Notes: generated from the letters alone by a model not told the origin. Shown: positions 51,993 through 61,702, counted from the first letter of the stretch. The stretch is DNA of 64,000 nucleotides from Massilia sp. Leaf139 (GCF_001424165.1 NZ_LMOJ01000025.1:268134-332133), one strand, 5' to 3'. Numbers and translations are program-made.

Positions 51993-53270
51993 TCAATCCG
52001 CCCGTGGGCGGCGCGCGAAGATGCCGAAGCACAGGATGACGGCGTAGCACAGTGCCGGGACGATCAAGGCCATTTTCAGGCCGACGCTATCGGCCGCGTG
52101 CCCCGTGATCAGCGGCACGATCGCGCCACCGACAATCGCCATGCAGATCAGGCCCGATCCTTCGGCCGCCCGCTCGCCGAGTCCTTCGCAAGCCAGCGAG
52201 AAAATGGTCGGGAACATGATCGAATTGAACAGGCCCACCGCCAGCAGCGCCCAGCCCGAGACCATTCCCGTCGTCGTTGCCGACACCAGCAGCAGCGCGA
52301 TCGTCATCGCCGCCGCGCAGGCCAGCACTTTACCGGGCGAAAACATGCGCAGCAGCGCCGCGCCGATGAAGCGGCCGACCATCGCGCCACCCCAGTACAG
52401 GGGGACGTGCTTGCCCGCCGCTTCCGCGCTCAGCCCCAGCACGTTCGCTTCCATCAGGTAGTTGACGATGACGGAGCCGACCGCGACTTCCGCGCCGACA
52501 TACAGAAAAATGCAGGCCGCGCCGAAGGCGAAGCGTCGCTGGCGCAGCAGTTCGAAGGCGCGCAGCATGCTCACCTTCGGCGCCTTCGTTTCCACCAGCT
52601 TGTTGCGGTTGTGCCAGACCAGGGCGGCGACGATCACCAGTGCAAGCGCCAGGCCGAGATAGGTATGCACGACGACCCGCGTCTCCTCGGCGCGGTAGGC
52701 GTCCAGCGCCGCGCCCGACAGGCTGGCCGGATCGACCGTGGCGAGCGAACCGAGGATCAGGATGGCGCCGGCATACGGAAACACCGTGGTGCCCAGGGCA
52801 TTGAAGGCCTGTGCGAAGGTCAGGCGGCTGTGCGCCGTTTGCGGTGCGCCCAGCAGCGAAATCAATGGATTGGCGACCACCTGGACGATCGTGATACCGG
52901 ATGCCAGCACGAACAGCGCCACCAGGAAGGTGGCGAACACGCCCGACGACGATGCCGGGATGAACAGCAGGCAGCCCGCCGTCATCGTCAGCAGGCCGGC
53001 GACGGCGCTGCGCATGTAGCCGATGCGGCGCACGATGGCGGCGGCGGGGATCGAGACGATGAAGTAGGCGGCAAAGAAGGCCGACTGCACCAGCATCGCC
53101 TGGGCATAGCTCAAGGTGAACAGATCCTTCAGCTTCGGAATGATGACGTCGTTCAGGCTGGTGATGCCGCCGAAGATGAAGAACAGGGCGAAGACGAAGG
53201 TCTGCAGGCTGGCGGCATTGGCCGGCACGGAGTAGGTCGAGGGAGCGGCCGCGGGGGAATCGATGTGCAT
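51993..53270 (-). CDS. FHS-family sugar MFS transporter
   Basis: A 425-residue MFS permease with 12 predicted helices. The start FIFGGITSLNDVIIPKLKDLF and VQVVANPLISLLG are typical of the fucose-galactose-gluconate (FucP/GluP/NagP) family. It should take up a sugar with a proton. The gene lies leftward after recQ and uppP; a 32-bp gap separates it from recQ. The sugar specificity cannot be read. Confidence 0.9.
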   Translation of the reverse strand: MHIDSPAAAPSTYSVPANAASLQTFVFALFFIFGGITSLNDVIIPKLKDLFTLSYAQAMLVQSAFFAAYFIVSIPAAAIVRRIGYMRSAVAGLLTMTAGCLLFIPASSSGVFATFLVALFVLASGITIVQVVANPLISLLGAPQTAHSRLTFAQAFNALGTTVFPYAGAILILGSLATVDPASLSGAALDAYRAEETRVVVHTYLGLALALVIVAALVWHNRNKLVETKAPKVSMLRAFELLRQRRFAFGAACIFLYVGAEVAVGSVIVNYLMEANVLGLSAEAAGKHVPLYWGGAMVGRFIGAALLRMFSPGKVLACAAAMTIALLLVSATTTGMVSGWALLAVGLFNSIMFPTIFSLACEGLGERAAEGSGLICMAIVGGAIVPLITGHAADSVGLKMALIVPALCYAVILCFGIFARRPRAD

Positions 53271-53302
53271 GATTGGGTCGGTGAATCGTGCCGCGGCGGG
53301 TG

Positions 53303-55123
53303 CTACAGCATCTCGTTGATGATATCGACGATTTCGTCGCCGTAGGAAACCAGTTTCTTCTCGCCGACACCGGACACGCCGCGCAACTGATCGAGCGAGG
53401 TCGGCTTCACCTTGGCGATCTCGCGCAGGGTCGCGTCCTGGAACACGACATAGGCCGGCACGCCATGGGTGCGGGCGGCGCCCATGCGCCAGGAGCGCAG
53501 ACGCTCGAACAGGGCTTGCTCGGATTTCGACAGCTCCAGTTCCTCATAGCCTTTCGAGGAAGCGAAGGTGCGCTTCGGCTTGACCGGCTTCTGGTACTGG
53601 CGCAATTGCACCTTCTGCCCGCCTTTCAACACCGGTCTCGCCGCGTCGGTCAGTTTCAGGGAACTGTAGGCGTCGTGGTCGACCGTCACCAACCCCAGCG
53701 CAATGGTCTGGCGCACGATGGCGCGCCACTCCTGCTCGCTGCGGTCGTTGCCGATGCCGTAGACCGACAGCGAATCGTGGTGCCACTGGCTGATGCGGTC
53801 GGTCTGCACGCCGCGCAGCACGTCGATCACGTGGCCGGCGGCGAAGCGCTGGTCGACCCGGTAGATAGTCGAGAGCAGTTTTTGCACCGGCACGGTGGCA
53901 TCGAAACTGACCGGCGGAATCAAACACGTATCGCAATTGCCGCAGGGCCCCGAGCGCTCGCCGAAATAGTCGAGCAGGCGCATGCGCCGGCAGCTCAGCG
54001 TTTCGCACAGTCCGAGCATGGCGTCGAGCTTCATCGACAGCACGCGTTTGAAGGTTTCGTCGGCTTCGGATTCGTCGATCATGCGGCGCTGCAGCACCAC
54101 GTCCTGCAAACCGTAGGCCATCCAGGCGCTGGCCGGCATGCCGTCGCGGCCGGCGCGGCCCGTTTCCTGGTAATACCCCTCGATGCTCTTGGGCAGATCC
54201 AGGTGGCAGACGAAACGCACATCCGGCTTGTCGATGCCCATGCCGAAGGCGATCGTCGCCACCATCACGATGTTTTCTTCACGCAGGAACTTGGCCTGGT
54301 TCTCGGCGCGCTTGGTGTGCTCCATGCCGGCGTGATAGGCCATCGCGCGGATGCCGTGCTCGTTGAGGAAATCGGCCGTTTCCTCGACTTTTTTGCGCGA
54401 CAGGCAATACACGATGCCGGAGTCGCCCGGATGCTCGGTGGTAATGAAATCGAGCAGCTGCTTGCGGCCGGTGGTCTTCTCGACGATCGAATAGCGGATG
54501 TTCGGACGGTCGAAGGAGGAGACGAATTTCCGGGCGTCGTCCAGTTGCAGGCGGTGCGCGATCTCGTCGCGCGTCTGCTGGTCGGCGGTGGCCGTGAGGG
54601 CGATGCGCGGCACCTGCGGAAAGCGCTCGTGCAGGATCGACAGGCGAATGTATTCCGGTCGGAAATCGTGGCCCCATTGCGAGACGCAGTGTGCCTCGTC
54701 GATGGCGAACAGCGAGATCTGCGAATCCTCGAACAGATCCAGGCAGCGCTGCGTCATGAGGCGTTCCGGCGCCACGTAGACGAGGTCGATCTCGCCGGTG
54801 CGCACCAGGCGCTCGATGCGCAGGGTTTCTTCGAAGGTTTGTGTCGAATTCAGGAAGGCGGCGCGCACGCCGACCTCTTCCAGCGCATCGACCTGATCCT
54901 GCATCAGCGCGATCAGTGGCGAGACGACCACGCCCACGCCCTCGCGCAGCAGTGCGGGGATCTGGTAGCACAGCGACTTGCCGCCGCCGGTCGGCATCAG
55001 CACCAGGGCGTCGCCGCCGCTGGCGACGTGGTTGACGATGTCGGCCTGCTGCCCGCGGAAGGCGGGGTAGCCGAAGACGGTTTCTAAAACGTGAAGCGCA
55101 CGGGCTTCGAGCTCGGTGGTCAT
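53303..55123 (-). CDS. recQ: ATP-dependent DNA helicase RecQ
   Basis: A 606-residue 3'-5' helicase of the RecF repair pathway. It has Walker A MPTGGGKSLCYQIP, DEAH-box AIDEAHCVSQWGHDFRP and the Q-G-R-x-G-R-type motif VI in QETGRAGRDG. A four-Cys zinc site (CETLSCRRMRLLDYFG, then CGNCDTC), the winged helix and a C-terminal HRDC domain (ALFERLRSWRMGAAR) follow, so the chain is complete. It starts 21 bp after the uppP stop. Confidence 0.97.
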   Translation of the reverse strand: MTTELEARALHVLETVFGYPAFRGQQADIVNHVASGGDALVLMPTGGGKSLCYQIPALLREGVGVVVSPLIALMQDQVDALEEVGVRAAFLNSTQTFEETLRIERLVRTGEIDLVYVAPERLMTQRCLDLFEDSQISLFAIDEAHCVSQWGHDFRPEYIRLSILHERFPQVPRIALTATADQQTRDEIAHRLQLDDARKFVSSFDRPNIRYSIVEKTTGRKQLLDFITTEHPGDSGIVYCLSRKKVEETADFLNEHGIRAMAYHAGMEHTKRAENQAKFLREENIVMVATIAFGMGIDKPDVRFVCHLDLPKSIEGYYQETGRAGRDGMPASAWMAYGLQDVVLQRRMIDESEADETFKRVLSMKLDAMLGLCETLSCRRMRLLDYFGERSGPCGNCDTCLIPPVSFDATVPVQKLLSTIYRVDQRFAAGHVIDVLRGVQTDRISQWHHDSLSVYGIGNDRSEQEWRAIVRQTIALGLVTVDHDAYSSLKLTDAARPVLKGGQKVQLRQYQKPVKPKRTFASSKGYEELELSKSEQALFERLRSWRMGAARTHGVPAYVVFQDATLREIAKVKPTSLDQLRGVSGVGEKKLVSYGDEIVDIINEML

Positions 55124-55144
55124 GGTTGTGGTATTGCTGTTGGC

Positions 55145-55993
55145 TTATTCCGCCCAGTGCACCAGGTCGTAATGCGCGGTGACGAGCACGATGATGCCGA
55201 ACACGATACGGTACCAGGCGAAGATCGTGAAGTCGTGCGAACTGATGTAGCGCAGGAGCCAGCGGACGCAGAGGAAGGCCGAGATGAAGGCGGACAGGCC
55301 GCCGAGGCCGAACATCGGCAGATCCGCCAGCGACAGCAGGGCGCGCTCTTTATAGACCGAGTACACGGTCGCGCCGAGCAGGGTCGGAATGGCAAGGAAG
55401 AACGAGAATTCGGTGGCCGCCTTGCGCGACAGGCCGAACAGCATGCCGCCGATGATGGTCGCGCCCGAGCGGCTGGTGCCGGGGATCAGCGCGAAGGACT
55501 GGGCGCAGCCGATTTTCAGGGCGTCGAGCACGGTCATCTCGTCGACGGTTTCCACGCGCGAAGCATGGGGCAGTCCCTGCTGTTGCGCATGCTTGGGCCG
55601 GCGCTCGACCCACAGGATGATCAGGCCGCCGATGATGAAGGCGAGCGCGACCGGCACCGGCTTGAACAGCTCGGCCTTGATGGCGTTGGCGAAGATCAGG
55701 CCGAGCAGGGCGGCCGGCACGAAGGCGACGATCAGGTTGATCACGAATTTCTGCTGGCGCCGCTCGGTGAACAGGCCCGACAGCACGCGCGCAATGCGTT
55801 CGCGGTACTCCCAGATCACGGCCAGCATGGCGCCGGCCTGGATCGCGATCTCGAACACTTTGACTTTTTCGCCCGTGAAATTGAGCAGGCTGCCCGCCAG
55901 GATCAGGTGACCGGTGGAAGAGATCGGCAGGAACTCCGTGAAGCCCTCGACCAGGCCCATGATGATCGCCTTGATGGCGAGAAGAATGTCCAT
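55145..55993 (-). CDS. uppP: undecaprenyl-diphosphatase
   Basis: A 282-residue membrane phosphatase (BacA/UppP) that recycles the lipid carrier of peptidoglycan synthesis and confers bacitracin tolerance when abundant. It has the Glu-rich motif EGFTEFLPISSTGHLIL near the start and RSGATIIGGMLFGLSR with the catalytic Arg/Ser region. Eight or so membrane helices are predicted. It is the first gene of the leftward run uppP-recQ-FHS transporter. Confidence 0.95.
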   Translation of the reverse strand: MDILLAIKAIIMGLVEGFTEFLPISSTGHLILAGSLLNFTGEKVKVFEIAIQAGAMLAVIWEYRERIARVLSGLFTERRQQKFVINLIVAFVPAALLGLIFANAIKAELFKPVPVALAFIIGGLIILWVERRPKHAQQQGLPHASRVETVDEMTVLDALKIGCAQSFALIPGTSRSGATIIGGMLFGLSRKAATEFSFFLAIPTLLGATVYSVYKERALLSLADLPMFGLGGLSAFISAFLCVRWLLRYISSHDFTIFAWYRIVFGIIVLVTAHYDLVHWAE

Positions 55994-56249
55994 GAATTGC
56001 TTTGTCTCGTAATGCGGAAATGCTGGATGGGAAGAAGGCGCAGGTGCCGCGTAGCGGCGAAGCTTACCACGAGCGGGGGTGGCGCCGCTGAGTCAGGCAG
56101 CGCCAGGACGCCCATTGTATGGGAGGGAAATTGGCCTTCTGCCATGTTTTTGTTGCGTAGGCGCCGCCCTGCACAATATCGGCGCGCACCGCGTCACGGC
56201 GTCGGATCACGTGCTAGACTGAACCCATGATTCACTCTGCCGTACAACG

Positions 56250-56660
56250 ATGAGTATTGTCGCGATCCTGGTCTTGCTGGCGGTTGCATGGTCCGCCCTT
56301 GCCATCGGACAGATTCCCAATCCCTTCCGTGCACGCACTTCCCAGGCCCGCCTGTGGCGCCGCGCCTTTCCCTCCGCATCCAAACGCCAGATCGGCGAAT
56401 TCCTCGCCCTGTGTGCCGACGCATTTTCCTTCCGCGACAGCGAAGCCCTCAAATTCCGTCCCGACGACCAATTGCTTGGCGTGTACCGCGCGCTGAATCC
56501 GGCCAAATGGATTCCCGAGTCGAAGGAAGTCGAACGCCTGGCCAGGCAATTGCGCAACCGCTATGGCGTGGCGCTGGCCGACATCTGGGACGAACGCATC
56601 ACCCTCGGCGCCCTGTTCGCCTACGTGCAGCAGCAAAAGCGCAGCCACGGCGCCGCCTGA
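56250..56660 (+). CDS. membrane-anchored protein of unknown function
   Basis: A 136-residue protein with an N-terminal membrane helix (IVAILVLLAVAWSALAIG) and a soluble cytosolic or periplasmic domain, FLALCADAFSFRDSEALKF, then DDQLLGVYRALNP and ERLARQLRNRYGV. The soluble part has the look of DUF1493-like or acyl-carrier-like helical domains, but no phosphopantetheine serine motif is evident. It is divergent from uppP. No function is proposed. Confidence 0.65.
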   Translation: MSIVAILVLLAVAWSALAIGQIPNPFRARTSQARLWRRAFPSASKRQIGEFLALCADAFSFRDSEALKFRPDDQLLGVYRALNPAKWIPESKEVERLARQLRNRYGVALADIWDERITLGALFAYVQQQKRSHGAA

Positions 56661-56725
56661 GATACATACCGAATAAAGGCCGCCGGGCCACTTGAAGCGG
56701 TCTTGTCGATACTCATGTATTGGCA

Positions 56726-56926
56726 ATGCTGAAACAAAAGCTCAACTGGCGCCGGCCACTCTTCTATCTGCTCCTGCCGATCTTGCTGATCATGGTCTTT
56801 CTCGGCTTCCCCTTGCCGGTGGCGCCGCCGCCGGCGATCAAGACGGGGCAGGAGATATCGACGGTGAAAAAGAAGAAGCGGGTGCGCTTGCGCGGGCTGG
56901 ACTTGTCGGACGAGGATAAGAAGTAG
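56726..56926 (+). CDS. small membrane protein
   Basis: A 66-residue protein: a basic start (MLKQKLNWRRP), one membrane helix (LFYLLLPILLIMVFLGFPL), then a Lys/Arg-rich soluble tail (KKKKRVRLRGLDLSDEDKK). No recognised family. A TTG six bases earlier is possible. It lies 65 bp after the previous unknown protein in the same direction, perhaps in one transcript. Confidence 0.55.
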   Translation: MLKQKLNWRRPLFYLLLPILLIMVFLGFPLPVAPPPAIKTGQEISTVKKKKRVRLRGLDLSDEDKK

Positions 56927-56952
56927 ACCTGCCTGACTCCGCGGCGTCAACC

Positions 56953-56979
56953 GTAGGGTGGGCTCTCAGAGCCCACGCG
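56953..56979. repeat. REP-like palindrome, copy 11
   Basis: GTAG, GTGGGCTC, loop TCA, GAGCCCAC, GCG. The stem is perfect over 8 bp and the GTAG foot is present. It lies between two convergent genes; no second, inverted copy is visible nearby, so it is a single REP. Confidence 0.7.
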
Positions 56980-57037
56980 GATTCGACATACCGATAACAA
57001 AACAGGCAACAGCCCCACGTTTCTAAATCACCCGGCT

Positions 57038-57295
57038 CTATCCCGGCGCCGTTGCCCGCTCTAGCTCACTCAACCACACCATCGCCTGCGCGCGATCGTT
57101 CCCGCACATCTCCAGCGACGGCTGCAAGCCTCCGCAAAACGCCGGCCGCTCCGGCTTGCCGAACACCCGGCAACGATTGTCCTCATCGAGCTGCACGCAA
57201 CGCACGCCCGCCGGCTTACCGTTGGGCATGCCGGGAATCGGACTGGTGATCGAAGGCGCGGTGCAGCAGGCACCACAGTGGTCGCGGCAGTTCAT
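57038..57295 (-). CDS. YkgJ-family cysteine-cluster protein
   Basis: An 85-residue small protein. Cysteines occur as CRDHCGACC near the N-terminus, then RCVQLDEDNRCRV and AFCGGL, then MCGN. The family is a putative iron-sulfur or zinc cluster protein of unknown role. It is leftward and converges with the small membrane protein; the REP copy 11 lies between. Confidence 0.85.
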   Translation of the reverse strand: MNCRDHCGACCTAPSITSPIPGMPNGKPAGVRCVQLDEDNRCRVFGKPERPAFCGGLQPSLEMCGNDRAQAMVWLSELERATAPG

Positions 57296-57427
57296 GGAGG
57301 AGAGCGAAAAAGTGACCGCATAGTATAAGGCCGCGGCCGCGCCATCGCCAGCGCTTCACAGGCGGGCGCTACGCCCAATTCGATCCTGCTATCGTTGGCG
57401 CAACAGTCAACTACCGGAGTCTCTGCA

Positions 57428-58324
57428 ATGGCAAGTTCGCTCAAGCCGCTCGACCAGCAAGTCATCGTCATCACCGGCGCCTCCAGCGGCATCGGTCTCG
57501 CCACCGCCCAGGATGCCGCCCAGCGCGGGGCGACCCTGGTGCTGGTGGCGCGCAGCGGCGATGTGCTGGAATCGATCGCCGACGGCCTGGCGACGGGTGG
57601 CCATGCGGCCATCCACGTGGTCGCCGACGTTTCCGACCGCGCCCAGGTGGACGAGGTAGCGCGCCGCGCGATTGCCCATTTCGGCCGCATCGATACCTGG
57701 GTCAATTGTGCCGGGGCGACGATCTATGGCCGGCTGGACGAAGTCACGGAGGCCGACAGCCGGCGCCTGTTCGACATCAATTTCTGGGGCATGGTCAATG
57801 GGTCGCTGGCAGCCTTGCCCCACCTGCGCATGACGGGCGGGGCGCTGGTGAACGTCGGCAGCGAGGCGTCGGAGCTAGCGATTCCGCTGCAGGGCATGTA
57901 CTCGGCCAGCAAGCACGCCGTCAAGGGTTTTACGGATGCGCTGCGCATCGAGATCGAGCACATGGACGGGGCGCCGGTGTCGATTTCCTTGATCGAGCCG
58001 ACCGCGGTCGACACGCCGCTGCCCCAGCATGCGCGCAACTACCTGGCGCACGAGCCGAAGCTGCCGGCGCCGCGCCTCGATCCGCACCAGGTGGCCGAGG
58101 CCATCCTGCAGGCGGCCACGACGCCGACGCGTAACCTGAAAGTGGGCGCCATGGCCAGCTTCGACGTCACCATGGAAAAGCTGGTGCCCGGCGTGGTCGA
58201 CGTCCTGTCGGTGTTCCAGGCGCCGCGCCAGCAAACCGATGCGGCGCCGCGCGACCCGGCCGGCAATCTTTATAAAGCCCATGCGGATGGGCGTATCTAC
58301 GGGCACGGCGGCAAGGCGCCCTAG
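57428..58324 (+). CDS. short-chain dehydrogenase/reductase
   Basis: A 298-residue NAD(P)-dependent oxidoreductase. It has the cofactor motif TGASSGIGLATAQ, NCAGATIYG, and the catalytic triad with Ser in NVGSEASE and Tyr-x-x-x-Lys in YSASKHAVKG. It is about 50 residues longer than typical, ending in a Lys/Ala-rich tail. The substrate is unknown. ATG 57428 has CGGAG eight bases upstream; an in-frame start at 57395 is less likely. The tetR gene follows 120 bp later. Confidence 0.88.
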   Translation: MASSLKPLDQQVIVITGASSGIGLATAQDAAQRGATLVLVARSGDVLESIADGLATGGHAAIHVVADVSDRAQVDEVARRAIAHFGRIDTWVNCAGATIYGRLDEVTEADSRRLFDINFWGMVNGSLAALPHLRMTGGALVNVGSEASELAIPLQGMYSASKHAVKGFTDALRIEIEHMDGAPVSISLIEPTAVDTPLPQHARNYLAHEPKLPAPRLDPHQVAEAILQAATTPTRNLKVGAMASFDVTMEKLVPGVVDVLSVFQAPRQQTDAAPRDPAGNLYKAHADGRIYGHGGKAP

Positions 58325-58416
58325 CGGGCTCCGGAAGCGTAAACACAGGTGCACACCAGCGGTTGCAGAAGCGACACCCTGCTTGACTGCCCCTGAGCCC
58401 GGGTCTATATTCGATG

Positions 58417-58430
58417 ACTTAATACTAAGT
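58417..58430. promoter_or_regulatory. palindrome before the tetR gene
   Basis: ACTTA-ATAC-TAAGT has perfect 5-bp arms and lies 14 bp before the TetR start, where an autoregulatory operator would be expected. TATAT upstream could be part of the promoter. Confidence 0.35.
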
Positions 58431-58444
58431 TGTCGGACAGAAGC

Positions 58445-59107
58445 ATGGAATGCCCCTTTGACACCAAGCCGCGCTGGGAGCGCCGTAAGGATGCTCGTCC
58501 ACATGAATTGCTGGCGGCCGCGATCGACCTCTTCGTCGAGCGCGGCTTCGCCTCGACGCGCCTAGAAGACGTGGCGCGCCGCGCCGGCGTCTCGAAAGGC
58601 ACCTTGTACCTGTATTTCGAGAACAAGGAAGAACTGTTCAAGGCCGTCGTGCGCAACAGCATCGTCCCCGTCATCGGGGCGGCCGAGTCCTCGGTCGCCG
58701 AATTCGAGGGGCATAGTGCCGACCTCCTCAACAAGGTGATGCTGGACTGGTGGGATCGGATCGGCGCCAGCAAGGCTTCGGGCATCATCAAGCTCGTCAT
58801 GGCCGAGGCCGGCAACTTCCCGGAACTGGCCAAGTTCTACCAGATCGAGGTCATCAACCGCGGCACGCGCATGATTTCGAGCATGCTCGAGCGCGGCATC
58901 ACCCGCGGCGAATTCCGCCAGATCGACGTCACGCAAATGACCCAGGTGCTGATGGCGCCGATGCTGATGCTCGTCACCTGGAAGCACTCGGTCGGCCCTT
59001 GCGAACGGGGCGACCTCGAACCGCAAGCCTTCCTCGCCAGCTTCCTCGACATGGCGCTGCACGGACTGCTGCCGCCGGGCACGGCGCCTGCGTCCCCGGC
59101 CGCGTGA
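58445..59107 (+). CDS. TetR-family transcriptional regulator
   Basis: A 220-residue repressor. The N-terminal helix-turn-helix is complete: LLAAAIDLFVERGFASTRLEDV, then RAGVSKGTLYLYFENKEEL. The C-terminal domain is helical, typical of ligand-binding TetR proteins. It lies downstream of the SDR gene and is likely to regulate itself or its neighbour. ATG 58445 is chosen; a TTG at 58430 would add five residues. Confidence 0.88.
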   Translation: MECPFDTKPRWERRKDARPHELLAAAIDLFVERGFASTRLEDVARRAGVSKGTLYLYFENKEELFKAVVRNSIVPVIGAAESSVAEFEGHSADLLNKVMLDWWDRIGASKASGIIKLVMAEAGNFPELAKFYQIEVINRGTRMISSMLERGITRGEFRQIDVTQMTQVLMAPMLMLVTWKHSVGPCERGDLEPQAFLASFLDMALHGLLPPGTAPASPAA

Positions 59108-59267
59108 CGGCTGAGCGCGCCGCGGCGCCGGATTCGCCGCGTTCACCCCTCTTAAACTGCAGACTGTCGCAATTTCGCGCGATCGAGGTGCCATCCCGAT
59201 AAGATGCACGCTCCGAGGCAGTTCAACGATAAAATATCGGATTATTTATTTTCCATCGAGTATTAAG

Positions 59268-59921
59268 ATGAATATCGAACAAGCCCGCTTTAACATGATC
59301 GAACAGCAGATCCGCCCATGGAACGTGCTGGATCAGGACGTGCTCGACCTGCTGCACGTCGTCAAGCGCGAACAGTTCGTGCCGCAGGCCTACCAGAACC
59401 TGGCCTTTGCCGACGTGGAAATCCCGCTGCCGGGCGGCGAAGCGATGTTCAACCCGAAGATCGAAGCGCGCATCCTGCAGGAACTGAACCTCAAAAAACA
59501 CGAGAACGTGCTGGAAATCGGCGCCGGCTCGGGCTACATGGCGGCCCTGATGGCGCACAAGGCGCGCCACGTGACGACCGTCGAAATTTCGCCGGGAATC
59601 AAGGCGCTGGCCGAGCAAAACCTGGCCAGGGCCGGTGTGCAGAACGTGACCGTGGTCGAAGGCAACGGCACCAGCGGCTGGGAGAAAGATGCGCCGTACG
59701 ACGTGATCGTGATTTCGGGCGCCCTGGAAAACCTGCCGGAAACCTTCCTGAAACAGCTGAAGGTCGGCGGCCGCATCGTTGCCATCGTCGGCCATGCGCC
59801 GGCCATGCAATGCGTGAAGGTGACGCGCGTGTCCGAAGCCGCCTACGAGACGGTGACGGTCTTCGAGACCAACGTCAAGATGCTGTCGGGCGCTCCGGCC
59901 GCGTCGCGCTTCACGTTCTAA
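59268..59921 (+). CDS. pcm: protein-L-isoaspartate O-methyltransferase
   Basis: A 217-residue SAM-dependent enzyme that methylates isoaspartyl residues for repair of damaged proteins. It has NMIEQQIRPWNVLD at the N-terminus, the SAM motif VLEIGAGSGYMAALMA and VTTVEISPGI. The following rhodanese and TolC genes form a conserved betaproteobacterial cluster; the pcm-rhodanese gap is 12 bp. A palindrome CGATA-AAA-TATCG (59227-59239) lies upstream. Confidence 0.88.
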   Translation: MNIEQARFNMIEQQIRPWNVLDQDVLDLLHVVKREQFVPQAYQNLAFADVEIPLPGGEAMFNPKIEARILQELNLKKHENVLEIGAGSGYMAALMAHKARHVTTVEISPGIKALAEQNLARAGVQNVTVVEGNGTSGWEKDAPYDVIVISGALENLPETFLKQLKVGGRIVAIVGHAPAMQCVKVTRVSEAAYETVTVFETNVKMLSGAPAASRFTF

Positions 59922-59933
59922 CCGGAGCGCGCG

Positions 59934-60257
59934 ATGCAGCACATGACCGCGCCCGAGCTGGCGGAACGCCTGGCCGATGACAACCGGCCGCGTCCGCTGC
60001 TGCTGGACGTGCGCGAGAACTGGGAATTCGCCACCTGCCATATAGCAGGCTCGACCCAGATCCCGATGCACCTGGTGCCGATCCGCGCCGGCGAGTTGCC
60101 GGACGATCAGGAGATCGTCTGCATCTGCCACCATGGCGCACGCAGCATGCAGGTGGCCGCTTTCCTCGAACGTAATGGGTTCGAGAATGTAACGAATTTG
60201 ACGGGCGGAATACACGCCTGGGCCGTGCAGGTCGATCCGGCGATGCCGAAGTATTGA
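59934..60257 (+). CDS. rhodanese-like sulfurtransferase
   Basis: A 107-residue single-domain rhodanese. LLLDVRENWEFATCHIAGS is the start motif and the catalytic loop is CHHGARS (Cys followed by G-x-R-S). The family transfers sulfane sulfur or acts in redox signalling. It sits between pcm and tolC in a conserved cluster and ends 40 bp before tolC. Confidence 0.92.
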   Translation: MQHMTAPELAERLADDNRPRPLLLDVRENWEFATCHIAGSTQIPMHLVPIRAGELPDDQEIVCICHHGARSMQVAAFLERNGFENVTNLTGGIHAWAVQVDPAMPKY

Positions 60258-60297
60258 TCTGTTTTCCAAACTTTTGATGACTCCGACGGAGACCGCA

Positions 60298-61656
60298 ATG
60301 CAGAAACCCCTCATCGCCGTGCTGCTGGCCAGCGCTTTCGTGTCGCTCAATGCGCACGCGATCGACCTGATCCAGGTGTACCAGCAGGCCCTGGCCAACG
60401 ACGCCACCTATGCCAGCGCGCGTGCTTCGCTTGCGGCCGGACGCGAGCGTACTACCCAGGGGCGGGCGGGGTTGCTGCCGCAGGTCGGCCTGTCGGGCTC
60501 GATCTCGAAGAACGACAGCGAGTTTTCGCCCTTCAACGAAGGTCAGCCGGGCGTCGTCAATGGCGTGCCGACGATCATCGGTTCGAGCGGCAGCAACCTG
60601 CGCACCAACGAATACTCGCTGGCGCTGAGCCAGCCGCTGTTCCGCTGGGATCGCTGGCAGACCTATGAGCAGAGCAAGCTGGCCCAGGCCATCGCCGAAG
60701 CCCAGTTCGCGCAGGCCCAGCAAGACCTGATCACGCGCGTGGCGCAGGCCTATTTCGACGTGCTGTCGGCCCAGGACACGCTGGAATCGACGCGCGCCCA
60801 GAAGAGCGCCGTGACCGAGCAGCTGGCCTCGGCCAAGCGCAATTTCGAGGTCGGCACCCAGACCATCACCGACACGCATGAAGCGCAGGCCGCCTACGAC
60901 CTGGTGGTGGCGCAGGAGTTTGCCGCCGTCAACGACCTGGAGAATCGCCGCACGATGCTGCAGATGATCATCGGCGCCGAGCCGGGTACACTGGCGCCGC
61001 TGCAAACGGGCGTCACGCTGGCGCCGCCGCAGCCGGCCAATGTCGAGCCATGGGTGTCCTCGGCGGAGACGCAGAACTATGGCGTCACGGTGTCGCAGCT
61101 GTCGCTCGAATCGGCCAAGCGCGACATCTCGAAGAACCGCGCCGGCCACCTGCCCACCCTGGATCTGGTCGCCAGCTCCTCGCGCCGCGACGTCAATGGC
61201 CGCATCTCGGGCGCCTCGGGCGATACCCGCAATAATGCCATCGGCGTGCAGTGGACGGTGCCGATCTTCAGCGGCTTCGCCGTCACCAGCCGCGTGCGCG
61301 AAGCGATCGCGCTGGAAGACAAGGCGCGCAACGACCTCGAGACCACGCGCCGCAACGCGGCCCTGCAGGCACGCCAGGCTTTCCTGGGCGTGAACAGCGG
61401 CCTGGCACAAGTCAAGGCGCTGCAGGCGGCCGAGGTGTCGAGCCAGTCGGCGCTCGAATCGAACAAGCTCGGCTACCAGGTCGGCGTGCGCATCAACATC
61501 GACGTCCTGAACGCCCAGCGCCAGCTGTACTCGACCCGCACGGATCTGGCGCGCGCCCGCTACAACACCATCCTGAATGGCCTGCGCCTAAAGGCCGCCT
61601 CGGGTTCGCTGCGCGAAGCCGATCTGATGCCGGTGAACAATCTGCTGCAAAAATAA
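60298..61656 (+). CDS. TolC-family outer-membrane efflux protein
   Basis: A 452-residue outer-membrane channel. The signal peptide (LIAVLLASAFVSLNAHA) is followed by two repeats of long coiled coil, each with an outer-membrane strand pair, as in TolC: DLIQVYQQALANDATYASAR in the first and QNYGVTVSQLSLESAKRD in the second. It would connect inner-membrane exporters with the exterior. No exporter gene lies adjacent. ATG 60298 has GGAG upstream; the longer frame at 60274 is not favoured. Confidence 0.92.
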   Translation: MQKPLIAVLLASAFVSLNAHAIDLIQVYQQALANDATYASARASLAAGRERTTQGRAGLLPQVGLSGSISKNDSEFSPFNEGQPGVVNGVPTIIGSSGSNLRTNEYSLALSQPLFRWDRWQTYEQSKLAQAIAEAQFAQAQQDLITRVAQAYFDVLSAQDTLESTRAQKSAVTEQLASAKRNFEVGTQTITDTHEAQAAYDLVVAQEFAAVNDLENRRTMLQMIIGAEPGTLAPLQTGVTLAPPQPANVEPWVSSAETQNYGVTVSQLSLESAKRDISKNRAGHLPTLDLVASSSRRDVNGRISGASGDTRNNAIGVQWTVPIFSGFAVTSRVREAIALEDKARNDLETTRRNAALQARQAFLGVNSGLAQVKALQAAEVSSQSALESNKLGYQVGVRINIDVLNAQRQLYSTRTDLARARYNTILNGLRLKAASGSLREADLMPVNNLLQK

Positions 61657-61702
61657 CGCTGCATACAACATTTGCATCCTGCGCCTGGAATGCAAATAAA
61701 AG

